The notes: generated by a model not told the origin, from the letters alone. A stretch of 37,752 nt of DNA from Trichomonas tenax (GCA_023091735.1 JALKBU010000476.1:1-37752), one strand, 5' to 3'; shown: positions 1-9,285, counted from the first letter of the stretch. Program-made: numbers and translations.

Positions 1-2
1 GA

Positions 3-77
3 GATGGAAACAACAGAGATAAGAAAGAAATGGAACTAGAGGCTCTCAAACATCTGCAAAAAATGACACTTTTGTAA
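3..77 (+). CDS. 3' end of an unidentified gene (partial)
   Basis: Frame 3 is open from the window edge and ends at a TAA at 75-77. It gives a hydrophilic helical tail (DGNNRDKKEMELEALKHLQK and a few more residues) with codon use like the intact genes. The rest of the gene lies to the left of the window. No family can be assigned from 24 residues. A chance open frame cannot be excluded because the stretch is so short. Confidence 0.4.
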   Translation, partial: DGNNRDKKEMELEALKHLQKMTLL

Positions 78-930
78 AATGTTTAAAAATCAAAATAAGC
101 TTGAGCATATTGTTCTGTGCTTAAAATTATCCGTTTTGCTTGATTAAAACTTGAACTAACATGCATAAAAATTGATGAAATCTAAAAAGTGAAATGAAAA
201 ATGCACAAAAATTACTACATCTTTGTACGTTTATTAGATTTTTCTGAATGTTAAGATGGGATTATGAGGCTTTAAAGCATCAGATATTATTGCAGTAGAT
301 AGAGCTTAAGTTAACAGCAAAGTTAAATGTCTCGTGACAAAAAATACAAAAATAATCACATTTTAAAAGGTAAGAAAGAACGAACAACAAATGGACACAT
401 GAATTTCGTAGTTTTCTAATAACATTAAGCTTATACATAGATTATGTTGCCTATAGATCAAATCTATGTATAAAGGCTTTTATTTATATCTGCTTAAAAT
501 ATGAATTACATAAATAAAAATTAACATTTAATCAGTAGGTGGAACTACTGTGCTTCCTTAATGTGTGGCCACTGACGAGTAGTTCGAATTTGGAATGTTT
601 GTAACAGCTGCTACTTGTAAATCTCGAAATTCGTGAATTCGTGGCAATTGCTGCCGTGTAGCGCGCTTTGGAGCTACAACAGTGTATGGCTGCTGCTGAG
701 TGGCTCGAAATTCGTAGTGTCTGGTAATTGCAGATTTGATCAAATTCGGGGCTTTCTCCAATGGCTGGAGCTCCTAGATAGCATGATCTTGTAGCAATGG
801 GTGGGTGCAGTTGATTTGCTCGAAATTGAGACTTTGCAAGAGAGTGGCTGCAACTGAGCAAATTGGGATTTGTCATGTAGACACTTTACATCGTCAGCAA
901 AAATGTAAAGCGACCTTTTTATCACTGGAC
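78..930. other. intergenic, no supported gene
   Basis: AT-rich up to about 530. From 535 to 880 the composition is more balanced and all three minus frames are partly open. One of them (558-761) reads as a Gln/Ala-rich peptide with a recurring element (coding strand CGAATTTCGAG) at about 120-bp spacing. No frame has an ATG-led gene with a recognisable domain. This may be the decayed tail of a low-complexity gene. Confidence 0.4.
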
Positions 931-1137
931 ATGATAAAACGGAGAACAAACTGAAGCATGCTTACATTGACGAAGGCAGCCCTGGAAGAGTGGGAAATGG
1001 AACGCGCGCTAGGGGATGTGGTAGGGGTGCCTTGATCAATGGCCAAGAGGGGGAGCGTGACGAGGCAGGGACATGACTTCAATTTGTTCTGGCAAAACCG
1101 GCTAATTTTGGTGCCAAACACAATAATTAATAAATAG
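931..1137 (+). pseudogene. possible transposase helix-turn-helix relic (CENP-B/pogo-like)
   Basis: One plus frame reads MIKRRTN, stop (952), then SMLTLTKAALEEWEMERALG followed by DVVGVP, stop (1033), SMAKRGSVTRQG, and runs on to a TAG at 1137. The pattern 'K-R-x-T-N ... K-A-L-E-E-W ... G-V-P-x-S-x-x-x-R' resembles the N-terminal Psq/HTH domain of pogo and CENP-B-type transposases, in which a helix with ALE..., then (Y/G)-(I/V)-P-(K/R)-S-T-L, precedes a basic R. The stretch is conspicuously richer in G/C than its flanks. No DDE catalytic domain follows. The two in-frame stops make it non-functional. The family call is inference from a short match; the minus strand over the same stretch is also partly open. 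Confidence 0.3.
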
Positions 1138-1787
1138 ATACTGCTATGCAATTTAATCTTAATATTACTCACAACAACATATTTTCAATCAAATTTTCAG
1201 TTTTTAAACAACAATGCATTTTTTTCTAATTGACATGTTTATTCTCCATCTCACAAAGCATACGTCTACGATGGAACAAATGGACAAGAAACAGATCAAT
1301 TGCCAAAGATATTGGTTTTTAAATACAAATATTATTACATTATCAAATTCGAAATCAAAAGTAAAAAGAAAAACAAAAAACTTATCCTTTGATTTTTTTG
1401 AAATGAAATACATATTTATGTTAACTATGCATTCGTCCGATTATTTTTATATCATCAAATTTCAAATTGTTGTTAGGTTCTTAATTTGACGCTTCAGATG
1501 TCACTTACACGTCAAAAACAAATTTACGTGTCAGTCATATTGACATATCAAATTCCCGAATATACATGACAAATCAAATTTACACGTCCTTAAGACTGTT
1601 AAACATTCAGAAAAATTTCCAATTTCCTTTTGACACATTTCAAAAATGACAGAAAATTCCATTTGTAATAATTCTATTTAATATCAAACGTAGTACATGA
1701 AAACACAATAAAAGTGAAAAATTGAGAGGCAACTATTGAAAAATTAGCTCTGAATGAAAACATGGTAAAAGGCTTTTAGAAACATGA
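1138..1787. other. intergenic with a TGACAYGT-type motif cluster
   Basis: AT-rich, with short opposed open frames at 1204-1489 that I do not consider genes. From about 1485 to 1591 the sequence carries repeated TTTACACGTCAAA / TTTACGTGTCA / TACATGACAAAT words. This is the same degenerate motif found upstream of several genes in the window, here oriented as for a minus-strand gene to the left, but none is recognisable there. Confidence 0.4.
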
Positions 1788-2010
1788 TTAATGTTCATTG
1801 AGGAGGAACCCGAAGTCGGAGACATCTATGTAAGTCTTAGGTTTCACTTCTGTCTTGATTTCAGCCGATAACTCTTTGATTGATGCATTTCTCTGCAAAT
1901 ATTGGTGCACAACATTCCAGTTCTCGGCGAACCAACACAGAATTCCTTGTCTATACCTTCTGAAATCGCAGTTTGCATAATGCTTGGGAATTAAGTTAGC
2001 GTCACCAGCA
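1788..2010 (-). pseudogene. unidentified C-terminal gene fragment
   Basis: A minus frame ending at the TAA at 1788 gives about 70 residues of convincing protein-like sequence (…PKHYANCDFRRYRQGILCWF… to …DVSDFGFLLNEH), with G/C-richer codons than its flanks. There is no ATG anywhere in the frame; it runs back into AT-rich sequence containing stops, so the 5' part of the gene is missing. I do not recognise the family. The aromatic/cysteine content (CWFAENW) suggests a folded domain, not a chance frame. It may be a 5'-truncated relic. Confidence 0.35.
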
Positions 2011-2042
2011 TTTTTAAAAAATATTTTTCTTTTTCTTATCAA

Positions 2043-3539
2043 ATTATTTTTCTATCTTTTATCAAAATTTTGAAAAATTATTGATTTATTTTGCATCAAG
2101 CTACACCATATTGAACAAGAATAAAACAAAATTAGCTATAAATATTTTTTCAATGCCTCAGAATGTCAAACCATTAATTTAAATATTGTTATAACTAATA
2201 ACACGTTGTAATCTACTATTATTCAGTTTTTATTTCGTATATTCATTTTTAATCACTTCAAAATATTCCATAATCCATTGAACTGCTCAAAACTACACAA
2301 AAACGTTACGATTTCAATTCTGAAAAGCAAATAATTAGTTTTTGAATACTACCCAAATTTAAATATAATGTCCTAAAATAGAAAGCAAAGATAATTACAA
2401 AAATATTTTTCAATGAGTATAATTTTGAGAACGTGACAAATTTATTTTTTCATCCGCCCAAAATACTATTCTAAATAAAGTGATATTTATAAATTTATCA
2501 TCAATTTTGTTATTTTCGATTTTAATAGTTCAACAGTCATATAAACATATGCTATAATGATTGAAAGTGATTTGAATTCTTGGTTGTTATTTCTGAATGA
2601 TTTTCCGATCATGTCAGAAATTCTCATCAAAATTATTAATTTGAGAGAAAGCTATTGTTTTCCTATAGAATCATTAATGCTCTCTTTGTGTTAATCATTT
2701 TTACGATAAACAATTTTTTACAATTTTGTACGCTCAGATTTCATTTAAACTAGTTCAATAATCATAAAACATGATTAATATCATATAGATCATGTTTATT
2801 TTTTTAATCTTCATTTTTTTGAAAATAGTCTTTTGAAGAGCTAAAAATGATTTTTCAACAGTTTTTGAATTTGTGAATATTTGTATTCAAAATTCGATTT
2901 TGTTATCATTATTTGTTTCTGCTTCAGTAGTATCAAATAGGTTTTCTCATTATTTTCTTCAATTCACAGCGTCAGAATTCGTACAGTTAAATTCGAAATC
3001 AAGGACCCAACGACTTTGGTTCATTTCCTTTGAGATTCAGCATCAGATAGTGACGGGCACTATAAATATCACATCTATACTTTATGATTTTAACTTATTG
3101 GGCGTTGTAAATTATGAATTTATATTTCATTTGACACATATTAATATTAACTTATTAGATTTTTTATCATTTAAAATAAGTTTTTCATCATCACGAACAA
3201 AATGCATATAAATAACTTTATAATGACAAAATACTATCTATAGTAAACATTATTTGCTCACCACTTAGATTGAGAAAAGATGTGTGAATTTTGGTTTTAT
3301 TCGCTTTGTTTTTGACCGAGTATTTGAGTTTCTTGGCGATATATTTTCTTTAATTCTAATGTTTTCTCACTGAAAAATATCTGAATATGAATTGAAATCA
3401 TTAGGTATCGTATTTCTCAATGATTCACATGATGAGAAGATCACTAATAAAATAGTTCGGTTGACGAAAAGCAATCTTTTATATATCAAATAATAGTTTA
3501 ATTAATTTACAAAAATAGAAAAAAAAAAATAATAATAAA
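2043..3539. other. long AT-rich intergenic region
   Basis: About 1.5 kb of very AT-rich sequence with no ATG-led frame that looks coding. The open stretch at 2873-3211 begins with TTG and has random-looking composition. It holds the downstream flank of the MutL-like gene (minus) and shows no repeat or hairpin that I could make out. Confidence 0.5.
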
Positions 3540-5315
3540 TTATTTCGATTGAATAATAATTCTTCTTGGTTTGTTGACAGTGACCTTTGGAAGTGAAAGC
3601 TGCTGAGTAGGCTGTGGCTGCTGCACAACGGGCTGCTGGTACTGCTGCTGAACCTGCATATTCTGAGGTGTAATAGGCCTTGGTGGCTGTTGCTGAACAT
3701 GTTGTTGCTGTTGCTGATAGTACTGTTGATACTGCTGCTGATAATATTGCTGGTACTGCTGCTGTTGTTGCTGAGCTGCTGTTTGTGCCTGATATTGCTG
3801 TTGTGTCTGCGCCTGATACTGAGTTTGTGTCTGTCTCGGCTGCTGCAAAGTATAGACTTGTGGCTGCTGTTGAGGTGGTTGTTGTTGCTGTTGTGGTTGT
3901 TGAGATGTCTGAACAGGTGGTACTGCAGTGATCTTCTTCGCGCTGAAATGCTTGACTGTTGGTTTCGATGCAACAACAAGTTTCTTGGGTCCAACGCTTT
4001 GTGGTGTTGAAGATATCTGTGGTTGAGTTTGTTGCTGTTGTTGTTGAGGCTGTTGATATTGCTGCATCTGTTGCTGCTGATATTGTTGCATCTGCTGCAT
4101 TTGTTGCTGTGTTTGTTGTTGTTGCTGTTGAGGCTGCTGATACTGTTGCATCTGTTGTTGCTGATATTGCTGCATTTGTTGCTGGTGATACTGCAGTTGT
4201 TGTTGCGAATATGTGTCGTATCTCATCTGCGCTTGCTGCATCATGTACTGCGGCTGTATTTCTGGCTGCCTCTCGTATGGGAATCTTTGGATCTTGTTTC
4301 CACGACGAAACTCAGAGATGTCGAAATCTTCAGCATCTCCGTCCTTTCTCAAAACTTGAATAGCTTCCTCAGTTTTAACATAAAGCTCATCAAGCATCTT
4401 CATCTGGTTCGGAAATGTGTATCTGAGAGTAATACATTTGTAATTCGTTTGTAGTATGTAAAAGAAAATTAAAACAACAGGAGTACGAACATTATCGAAT
4501 TTTTGATATATAGATCTGATGAGATCCTTCATTTTACGGTTTTTAATTCTTTGTCCGTTCAGGAAAAATGTAATTTGAGGACTAATCGAATTTGCTTCCG
4601 GTAATGTAAGAATTATTGCAGCTTTGTATCCATTAGCTTCGAATGTATGAGTAATTGGATGTATTGGAGAGTTCTGAATGCTGTAGTTTGTTCGAAATGC
4701 ATTAATAAAATTATCTTTTGGCGCAAATTCTGGAAATGTGTAGAATTTGAACGAAACGTTGTGATATAGAGTGGAATACGATAGGATGAGCTTTTTAATG
4801 GACTGATTGCTTTGGTCGTTTGTAATATTTTGAGATAAAGCTTGGTCAATGTTTTCAGACAAACTTGACAATTCCACTGTTGTGCCATATTGACATTGTG
4901 TGTTTTGGACTTCGCCTATCAATGTTGAAAAGTTATATTGCGCTTTAGAGCCAACTTGCTCTTTTCTCGTCCGAGAAGTGATGACAACGACGCAAGCACA
5001 TGACATAGAAGCCAATGAAGCGCCGTGGAAGCCGTATGTTTCCATTTTTTCGGTAGATTCTTCAATATATTTTGATGTAGAGTTGAATTGACAAAGTTTG
5101 GCATAATTCTCTCTGGGAATTCCGCAGCCGTTGTCTGTGACGACGATGTTTGTAAGTCCGCCGTTAATTAAAGTTATATTGATCATTGAAGCGCCAGAAT
5201 CGAGCGAATTCTCGATCAATTCTCTGACGTATTCTCCAACAGTTCGCTCGACCTCGAAGTTAGAGACGCTCGCGATCTGTTTCGCTTTAAGAAGGATAAG
5301 TTTCTGCGCCTCCAA
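3540..5315 (-). CDS. MutL/PMS-like GHKL ATPase with poly-Gln C-terminus
   Basis: The N-terminal ~320 residues match the ATPase half of MutL-family mismatch-repair proteins. Motif I is RELIENSLDSGAS (E32 and N36 at the catalytic Glu and Mg-binding Asn positions), motif II is TDNGCGI (61-65), motif III is GFHGASLAS (95-103; MutL proteins have GFRGEAL) and motif IV is YGTTVELSSL (143-152). The usual 'NxPAR' stretch after motif IV is absent, and the expected 'VDVNVHPxK' element is replaced by LRYTFPNQMK (297-306). Residues ~355-580 are Gln-rich (long QQQQ runs with Y, P and M) instead of the MutL dimerisation/endonuclease domain; the end is basic (KPRRIIIQSK). The frame opens with TTG at 5315. 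An in-frame TGA lies at 5334-5336 and no ATG comes before motif I. An ATG at 5337 with an initiator-like TCATTT just upstream is one base out of frame, across a T6 run. Either that run is an indel or sequence error, or the start is non-AUG, or the gene is decaying. The family call is fairly sure; a repair function is not. Confidence 0.7.
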   Translation of the reverse strand: MEAQKLILLKAKQIASVSNFEVERTVGEYVRELIENSLDSGASMINITLINGGLTNIVVTDNGCGIPRENYAKLCQFNSTSKYIEESTEKMETYGFHGASLASMSCACVVVITSRTRKEQVGSKAQYNFSTLIGEVQNTQCQYGTTVELSSLSENIDQALSQNITNDQSNQSIKKLILSYSTLYHNVSFKFYTFPEFAPKDNFINAFRTNYSIQNSPIHPITHTFEANGYKAAIILTLPEANSISPQITFFLNGQRIKNRKMKDLIRSIYQKFDNVRTPVVLIFFYILQTNYKCITLRYTFPNQMKMLDELYVKTEEAIQVLRKDGDAEDFDISEFRRGNKIQRFPYERQPEIQPQYMMQQAQMRYDTYSQQQLQYHQQQMQQYQQQQMQQYQQPQQQQQQTQQQMQQMQQYQQQQMQQYQQPQQQQQQTQPQISSTPQSVGPKKLVVASKPTVKHFSAKKITAVPPVQTSQQPQQQQQPPQQQPQVYTLQQPRQTQTQYQAQTQQQYQAQTAAQQQQQQYQQYYQQQYQQYYQQQQQHVQQQPPRPITPQNMQVQQQYQQPVVQQPQPTQQLSLPKVTVNKPRRIIIQSK

Positions 5316-5329
5316 AACAAAAAAGTATT

Positions 5330-5515
5330 TTTGTCATGTAAAATGATTATGACATATATATTATTTTACACGACAAAAATAATTTATATGCCAATTTTAA
5401 AATTTACAAATGTCAATTTTTTACATGTCAAAATAATTTATTTTACGTCAAATTTTTACTTTATGTGACATATTGTCATCTGGCAAAAAATGTTGGCATT
5501 TTTTGACACCAATGA
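5330..5515 (-). promoter_or_regulatory. clustered TGACATGTAAAA-type motifs upstream of MutL-like gene
   Basis: About ten degenerate copies of a ~17-20-nt word fill this stretch. On the plus strand they read TTTTACATGTCAAAATAA, TTTTACACGACAAAAATAA, TTTTACGTCAAATTTTTA, TTTACAAATGTCAAT and similar, which on the coding (minus) strand is TTATTTTGACATGTAAAA. Related clusters lie upstream of other genes in the same orientation relative to transcription. A regulatory role is inference. Confidence 0.45.
5341..5346 (-). promoter_or_regulatory. initiator-like element of the MutL-like gene
   Basis: On the minus strand TCATTT ends 3 nt before an ATG at 5337-5335. It fits the trichomonad Inr TCA(+1)Y(T/A) and would give a 7-nt leader, within the very short range known for Trichomonas vaginalis. 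It supports 5337 as the original start codon although that ATG is now out of frame with the MutL-like frame. Confidence 0.5.
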
Positions 5516-5779
5516 TTCATTCAAATACAGCATATTTATTCCATTGGATATAGTATAATCCTTATATTCACTAGCATGTAGTATATGAATCCTTTTGCAT
5601 TAAAGTTGGTTCCCTTTGAGTAACAAGTTCTAATTTGAAAAACTTGAGTTTTTATAAAAATAGTTAGTTTGATTTTCAAAAACTCTGAGAATTGTTTATT
5701 CGGTTTTATATCATTTATTCATATAGATGAAAACATAAAAAGGCATAGAATGCAATATCTTAAAATAAATCGAATTGAT

Positions 5780-6729
5780 TTATGTTGGGCAAAAGTTTCC
5801 AACACCTCCCACAACATTTATAATCATTCTCCGATTTCCCTGCCAAACGCCAGGATAATGGACAACACTATAAAAGTTGAATCTACGATTTTTAGTAAAT
5901 GCATATTCTTTACTGTTAATTAAGTCATAAAACTCATCATGAGCTTCTATTTCTCCTTCTGGAATGATTGCATCGTGTGTGAGGGCCCAAGAACTTCCGC
6001 CACCAGAGCCACCATTTCCAAATTGGGAAGTGAAGCCTCCAAACCAACCTCCACCAGAGCCAGATTTATCTCCAGCTCCATTCTTCGTATTTTGACTTCC
6101 ATATAGTTGTGCTGCTTCTCCAGATCCAAAAGTTGAATTTACTAGCCTTGACCCATTATACACATCATTGGACCAATATCCCTGAGCTGCCAAATCTCCT
6201 CCAGACCCACCTGAATCATCATCGACACCAAAATACACTCCATCAAGATTATCAGCACCACCACCTCCGCTAACCAAAACTCGATGTCAAAGATCATTCT
6301 TCATAAATTTTAATGCGGTTTGACCACCACCAGCTCCATAATTTGCTCCACTACCGCTACCTACATATCCACCGCGATTCATATATTCAAGGCTAAAATC
6401 TAATTCAGTATTGCCACCTTTTCTTTTCAAAACATATTCACCTTTTCCTCCTATCGTCGCGTATGCTCTCGAAGATTGACTTAATTTAATCATTGCAGAC
6501 ACATACCTTCCTGCTCCACCTCTGCTATTCTGTTGAAGACACTCAACATTTCCTCTAGCAGAGCGAATTACATCATCAGATATACATTTTCCTTTTGATA
6601 TCGCATGTGCACTTGTTCTATTACTAAGGCCTCCTCCAGAGGCCCCAAATAGCTCAATTGTGTAAATAGCAGTTGCATTATAAAACTAAAATCATGATAT
6701 TCATGTGTTGAATTACATGGATAATTCAA
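5780..6729 (-). pseudogene. Gly-rich (ALK/LTK-type) surface protein, broken
   Basis: Reading the minus strand from NYPCNSTHEYHDFSF, then FYNATAIYTIELFGASGGG, through KGG, GSGSGANYGAGGG, HRVLVSGGGGADN and GSGGGWFGG to GGSGGGSSWALTH gives the layout of the trichomonad proteins with the ALK/LTK glycine-rich domain. The C-terminal module (IPEGEIEAHDEFYDLINSKE … WQGNRRMIINVVGG) ends at a TAG at 5780. Two lesions are visible: a one-base frameshift in an A4 run (plus strand) at 6682-6685, and an in-frame TGA at 6287-6289 just before HRVLVSGGGG, where the protein should continue without a break. The 5' end abuts a BspA fragment at 6726 with no signal peptide, so the gene is also truncated. It is paired with a second, opposed Gly-rich fragment at 7826-8057. 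Confidence 0.7.
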
Positions 6730-7150
6730 AGAGACATGCAGTTGGCGAACAGCGATTCGTTAATATATGTCAGTTTATTGCCAATAAATGCAGATTCAAG
6801 AGATTCACAGTTCGAAAATGCAGAAGGACCAACCATCTCTAAATTATCAAAACCCGTAACGAGCTTCAAATTCTTGCATCCTGAGAATGCAGATTCACCG
6901 ATTTCAGAGACATTGGAAAATGATCGAATCTCCTTCAATGAAATGGAATTCAAAAATGAGTTCTTTCCGATTTTTGTAACTTTGTCAAATGTAGATATCG
7001 TTTCCAATTTCGTACATCATGAAAATGCATTTTCACTAATATTTGTTAAAGCATTGAAAGACGGGATAATTTACAAGTTACTGCAATCACAAAATACACC
7101 ATTTCCAGTGCTTTTGTTACGGACTCCCCGTTTTTCATTTATAATAGTTT
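6726..7150 (-). pseudogene. BspA-like leucine-rich-repeat fragment
   Basis: The minus strand encodes several LRR_5 (BspA/TpLRR) units of ~23 residues: KIGKNSFLNSISLKEIRSF, EIGESAFSGCKNLKLVTGF, MVGPSAFSNCESLESAFIG, YINESLFANCMSL. Upstream of 7007 the same frame continues as CSNL-stop-IIPSFNALTNISENAFS-stop-CTKLETI, so two stops interrupt a further repeat, and a frameshift lies near 7115-7125 (GESVTK / GNGVFCDCSNL). The fragment has neither a start nor an end; at 6726 it runs directly into the 5' part of the Gly-rich relic. BspA-like proteins are a very large family of trichomonad surface proteins. This piece cannot be expressed as a normal member. Confidence 0.75.
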
Positions 7151-7436
7151 ACTCAATAACCTTAAACTTAATTTGAACCGCAAATTACATTTGAACATAT
7201 TGGAAATTAAATAAGATATACATATTTATACATAATCATATTATCAATAAATCTTCCTCCAAATTAAATTTGAAAAATATAACTCAGCGAATTAAAATAT
7301 TTTCTAGTTAATATTATCAAATTTCGGTTCAATGGCTCGTAACATGACCAAAGGACTTTGAAAATACATAATGGAAAATACTATTTTTAGTCAGTAATAT
7401 GGTTATGTTTAGCTTTCAATTGGTTCACTCAGTATT
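7151..7436. other. short AT-rich spacer between relics
   Basis: No coding similarity on either strand. It separates two BspA pieces that are both on the minus strand but in the wrong order to be one gene (a membrane anchor lies upstream of LRRs). Confidence 0.5.
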
Positions 7437-7824
7437 TTAGTTGTTGTTACGGAATTTGGGCATGAATAGCTAAATGACAATGGCAACAATGATGATGATC
7501 AATATGACACCTGTGATGCTGAATATTGTGATCATACGCTTAACTATAGCTTTGTGATCCTTAGAATCATCCGGTTGATCACACAAAACGATTCCAGCAC
7601 TATCGAATTGTGACTTCAGATGGACTGACATCAACACATTGATCGTCACCGCGGAAGAAAGAATGATTTCCGAATGTTTTCAGACTTCTTGGAAATGTGA
7701 TATTCCTCAGCGACTTGCAATATGTGAATGAGAAGTCACTGATCGATGTGAGATGTTCAATGAATTTAACATCAGCAAGTTTCGAGCAGTTGAAGAATGC
7801 ATAAGTGAGAACGACTTCCACCAA
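7437..7824 (-). pseudogene. C-terminal end of a BspA-like protein with membrane anchor, broken
   Basis: The minus strand from 7824 gives two LRR_5 units (…LTYAFFNCSKLADVKFIEH, LTSISDFSFTYCKSLRNITF) followed by a divergent CPSEVTI-like segment (GDDQCVDVSPSEVTI). One base out of frame it continues as FDSAGIVLCDQPDDSKDHK and a hydrophobic helix (FSITGVILIIIIVAIVI). That frame hits a TAG and then a short tail, LFMPKFRNNN, ending at a TAA at 7437. This is the standard end of trichomonad BspA proteins: repeats, DSAGI linker, one transmembrane helix, short cytoplasmic tail. Lesions: a frameshift near 7605, an in-frame TAG near 7470, and loss of everything upstream of 7824. Confidence 0.7.
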
Positions 7825-7825
7825 C

Positions 7826-8057
7826 TCAGGAGGAGGTAGTTCTTGGGCTCTAACAAGAGATTCCAGATGGATATATTGAAGCCAGAGATGAATTTTATCG
7901 TATTATTGATACTAAACCATATGGATTTACTAAATCAAGGGGATTTTTGTTTAAAGATGTCATAAATTATCCATGTGATTGGTCTGGAAATGGAAAAATG
8001 ATAATCAATGTTTCTAATATGGAAGACGTGCTATACATCAATGCTCATTTTACTTAA
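7826..8057 (+). pseudogene. C-terminal fragment of a second Gly-rich protein, opposite strand
   Basis: The plus strand reads SGGGSSWALTRD, shifts frame near 7859, then continues IPDGYIEARDEFYRIIDTKP … GNGKMIINVSNMED to a TAA at 8057. This aligns residue by residue with the tail of the minus-strand relic at 5780-6729 (SGGGSSWALTHD / IPEGEIEAHDEFYDLINSKE / GNRRMIINV), so both come from one family. It starts directly beside the 5' break of the BspA tail at 7824. Confidence 0.65.
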
Positions 8058-8168
8058 TTAGAAATATATATGGGCATTATTTATGATTAATTAAAATTTT
8101 ATTAACGATCAATTAGTCAAATTAGTTCAAATATGGGAACTATTTATGATTAATTTTAGATTTTTATT

Positions 8169-9272
8169 TTACTTGCGGTATTGATAAATGCTTCTTTGTG
8201 ATCTTATATTTTCATCATCAAATTTGGCACCAAGTTCAATTAACTTTAACTCGCATAGTTTATTTTCTTCACTTTGGGCGTGATTCAGTGCAGTAAGTCC
8301 ATTATTATCTGTCTTATCTATTTCTGCACCCAATTCAATTAATTTCTCAATTACTTTAACATTCTCCCTTTTTGCGGCATGAATTAATGCAGTAAAGTTA
8401 TAACAAACAGAATTAAGAGAGTATCCTAAATCATGGAGATATGTTACAAGATGTGGAATTCCATGAAATCCACATAATGCAAATAAAGAATCATTTCGAG
8501 GTAATTGAGCTAATAAATAACTATAGAATTTCAAATTGAGTGTGAAAGCAACACAGTAATAGTTAATTTCCAAATTAAACTGTGAATGTAGGTAAACTGC
8601 TAAATCAAAATTATATGTTTCAATTGCACAATCCAAACAGTGACTATATGGGGTTATAAAATTCATGCATTCTTGAATTATTTCTTCATTTTGTCCAAGG
8701 ATACTAAGACATAAACATTTTTGAGTTAATTCAATACCATTGCTCCTCAGGAATTTGAAGCATTTCACTGATCCATATCTGCAAGTGGACTGAATCAAAG
8801 GAAGTGGAAAGTAATTGTTTCCATAAGATCCATTCATATCATATTCATCATCAATAAAGCATTTTTGGAATTCAATTATATCATCATGTAGAACAAAGTA
8901 GTTGATAGAATCTCGAGGGAAAATGTCTAAAATCTCATCTAAGCTCTTTCCATTATTCGCTTTTTTGAGTGCTTCTCCAATGCTTGAATAAAAGAATCTG
9001 AAATGTGGTACTCGAAAATAATCTTTAAGCTTCAAATACAGTTGATAATATGATTGAGCCATTATGTGTCTGATACAAGAAGAGTCATTAATCATGTAAA
9101 AGTAAATCGAGTAATCGACTTCATGTGTGCTTGCATATTTTTTGATTTGCTCGAAAACACTTTCAACAGTGTCTTCAGTTAAATGGAAGATCTTTTCTAC
9201 TATATCAATGTAGTCTTGATATGTGTTTATCAGGCTCTCAAACATGCTGACGTCGAAGATGCTTTCGAACAT
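8169..9272 (-). CDS. ankyrin-repeat protein (DUF3447-style)
   Basis: About 367 residues. The N-terminal helical part (YQDYIDIVEKIFHLTEDTVE…) and the middle, with weakly conserved ankyrin-like helices (GYGSVKCFKFLRSNGIEL-type pattern, SLFALCGFHGIPHLVTYLHD), are typical of the large trichomonad DUF3447/ankyrin family. The C-terminus has clear ankyrin repeats (FTALIHAAKRENVKVIEKLI, then ELGAEIDKTDNNGLTALNHA). The frame is open to a TTG at 9308, but I choose the ATG at 9272 because an initiator-like TCATTT at 9285-9280 puts the transcription start about 11 nt upstream. The stop overlaps TAAA, a likely poly(A) signal. No lesion is visible. The partner and function are unknown; such repeats usually mediate protein binding. 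Confidence 0.75.
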   Translation of the reverse strand: MFESIFDVSMFESLINTYQDYIDIVEKIFHLTEDTVESVFEQIKKYASTHEVDYSIYFYMINDSSCIRHIMAQSYYQLYLKLKDYFRVPHFRFFYSSIGEALKKANNGKSLDEILDIFPRDSINYFVLHDDIIEFQKCFIDDEYDMNGSYGNNYFPLPLIQSTCRYGSVKCFKFLRSNGIELTQKCLCLSILGQNEEIIQECMNFITPYSHCLDCAIETYNFDLAVYLHSQFNLEINYYCVAFTLNLKFYSYLLAQLPRNDSLFALCGFHGIPHLVTYLHDLGYSLNSVCYNFTALIHAAKRENVKVIEKLIELGAEIDKTDNNGLTALNHAQSEENKLCELKLIELGAKFDDENIRSQRSIYQYRK

Positions 9273-9279
9273 TATTTTA

Positions 9280-9285
9280 AAATGA
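9280..9285 (-). promoter_or_regulatory. initiator-like element of the ankyrin gene
   Basis: TCATTT on the minus strand, A+1 at 9283, gives an 11-nt leader before the ATG at 9272. It matches trichomonad Inr TCAY(T/A) and decides the start codon. Confidence 0.5.

Noticed and set aside
535..880. Minus-strand Gln/Ala/Ser-rich open frames
   Set aside because: All three frames are partly open and none has a domain. It may be a low-complexity relic, but I could not choose a frame.
1204..1489. Opposed open frames of 69 and 91 codons
   Set aside because: Low-complexity AT-driven sequence, no domain, and the two frames overlap each other on opposite strands. A third frame (AYVYDGTNGQETDQLPKILVF) looked protein-like but is too short to support.
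2873..3211. 112-codon plus frame
   Set aside because: Begins with TTG, has random-looking composition, and no initiator element or motif cluster is near it.
3479..4454. Several long open frames on both strands opposite or overlapping the Gln-rich part of the MutL-like gene (Leu-, Val/Ala- and Ser/Asn-rich)
   Set aside because: They are CAG/CAA repeat shadows: the repeat stays open in most frames, and their composition (poly-Leu, poly-Ala/Val) is the direct result.
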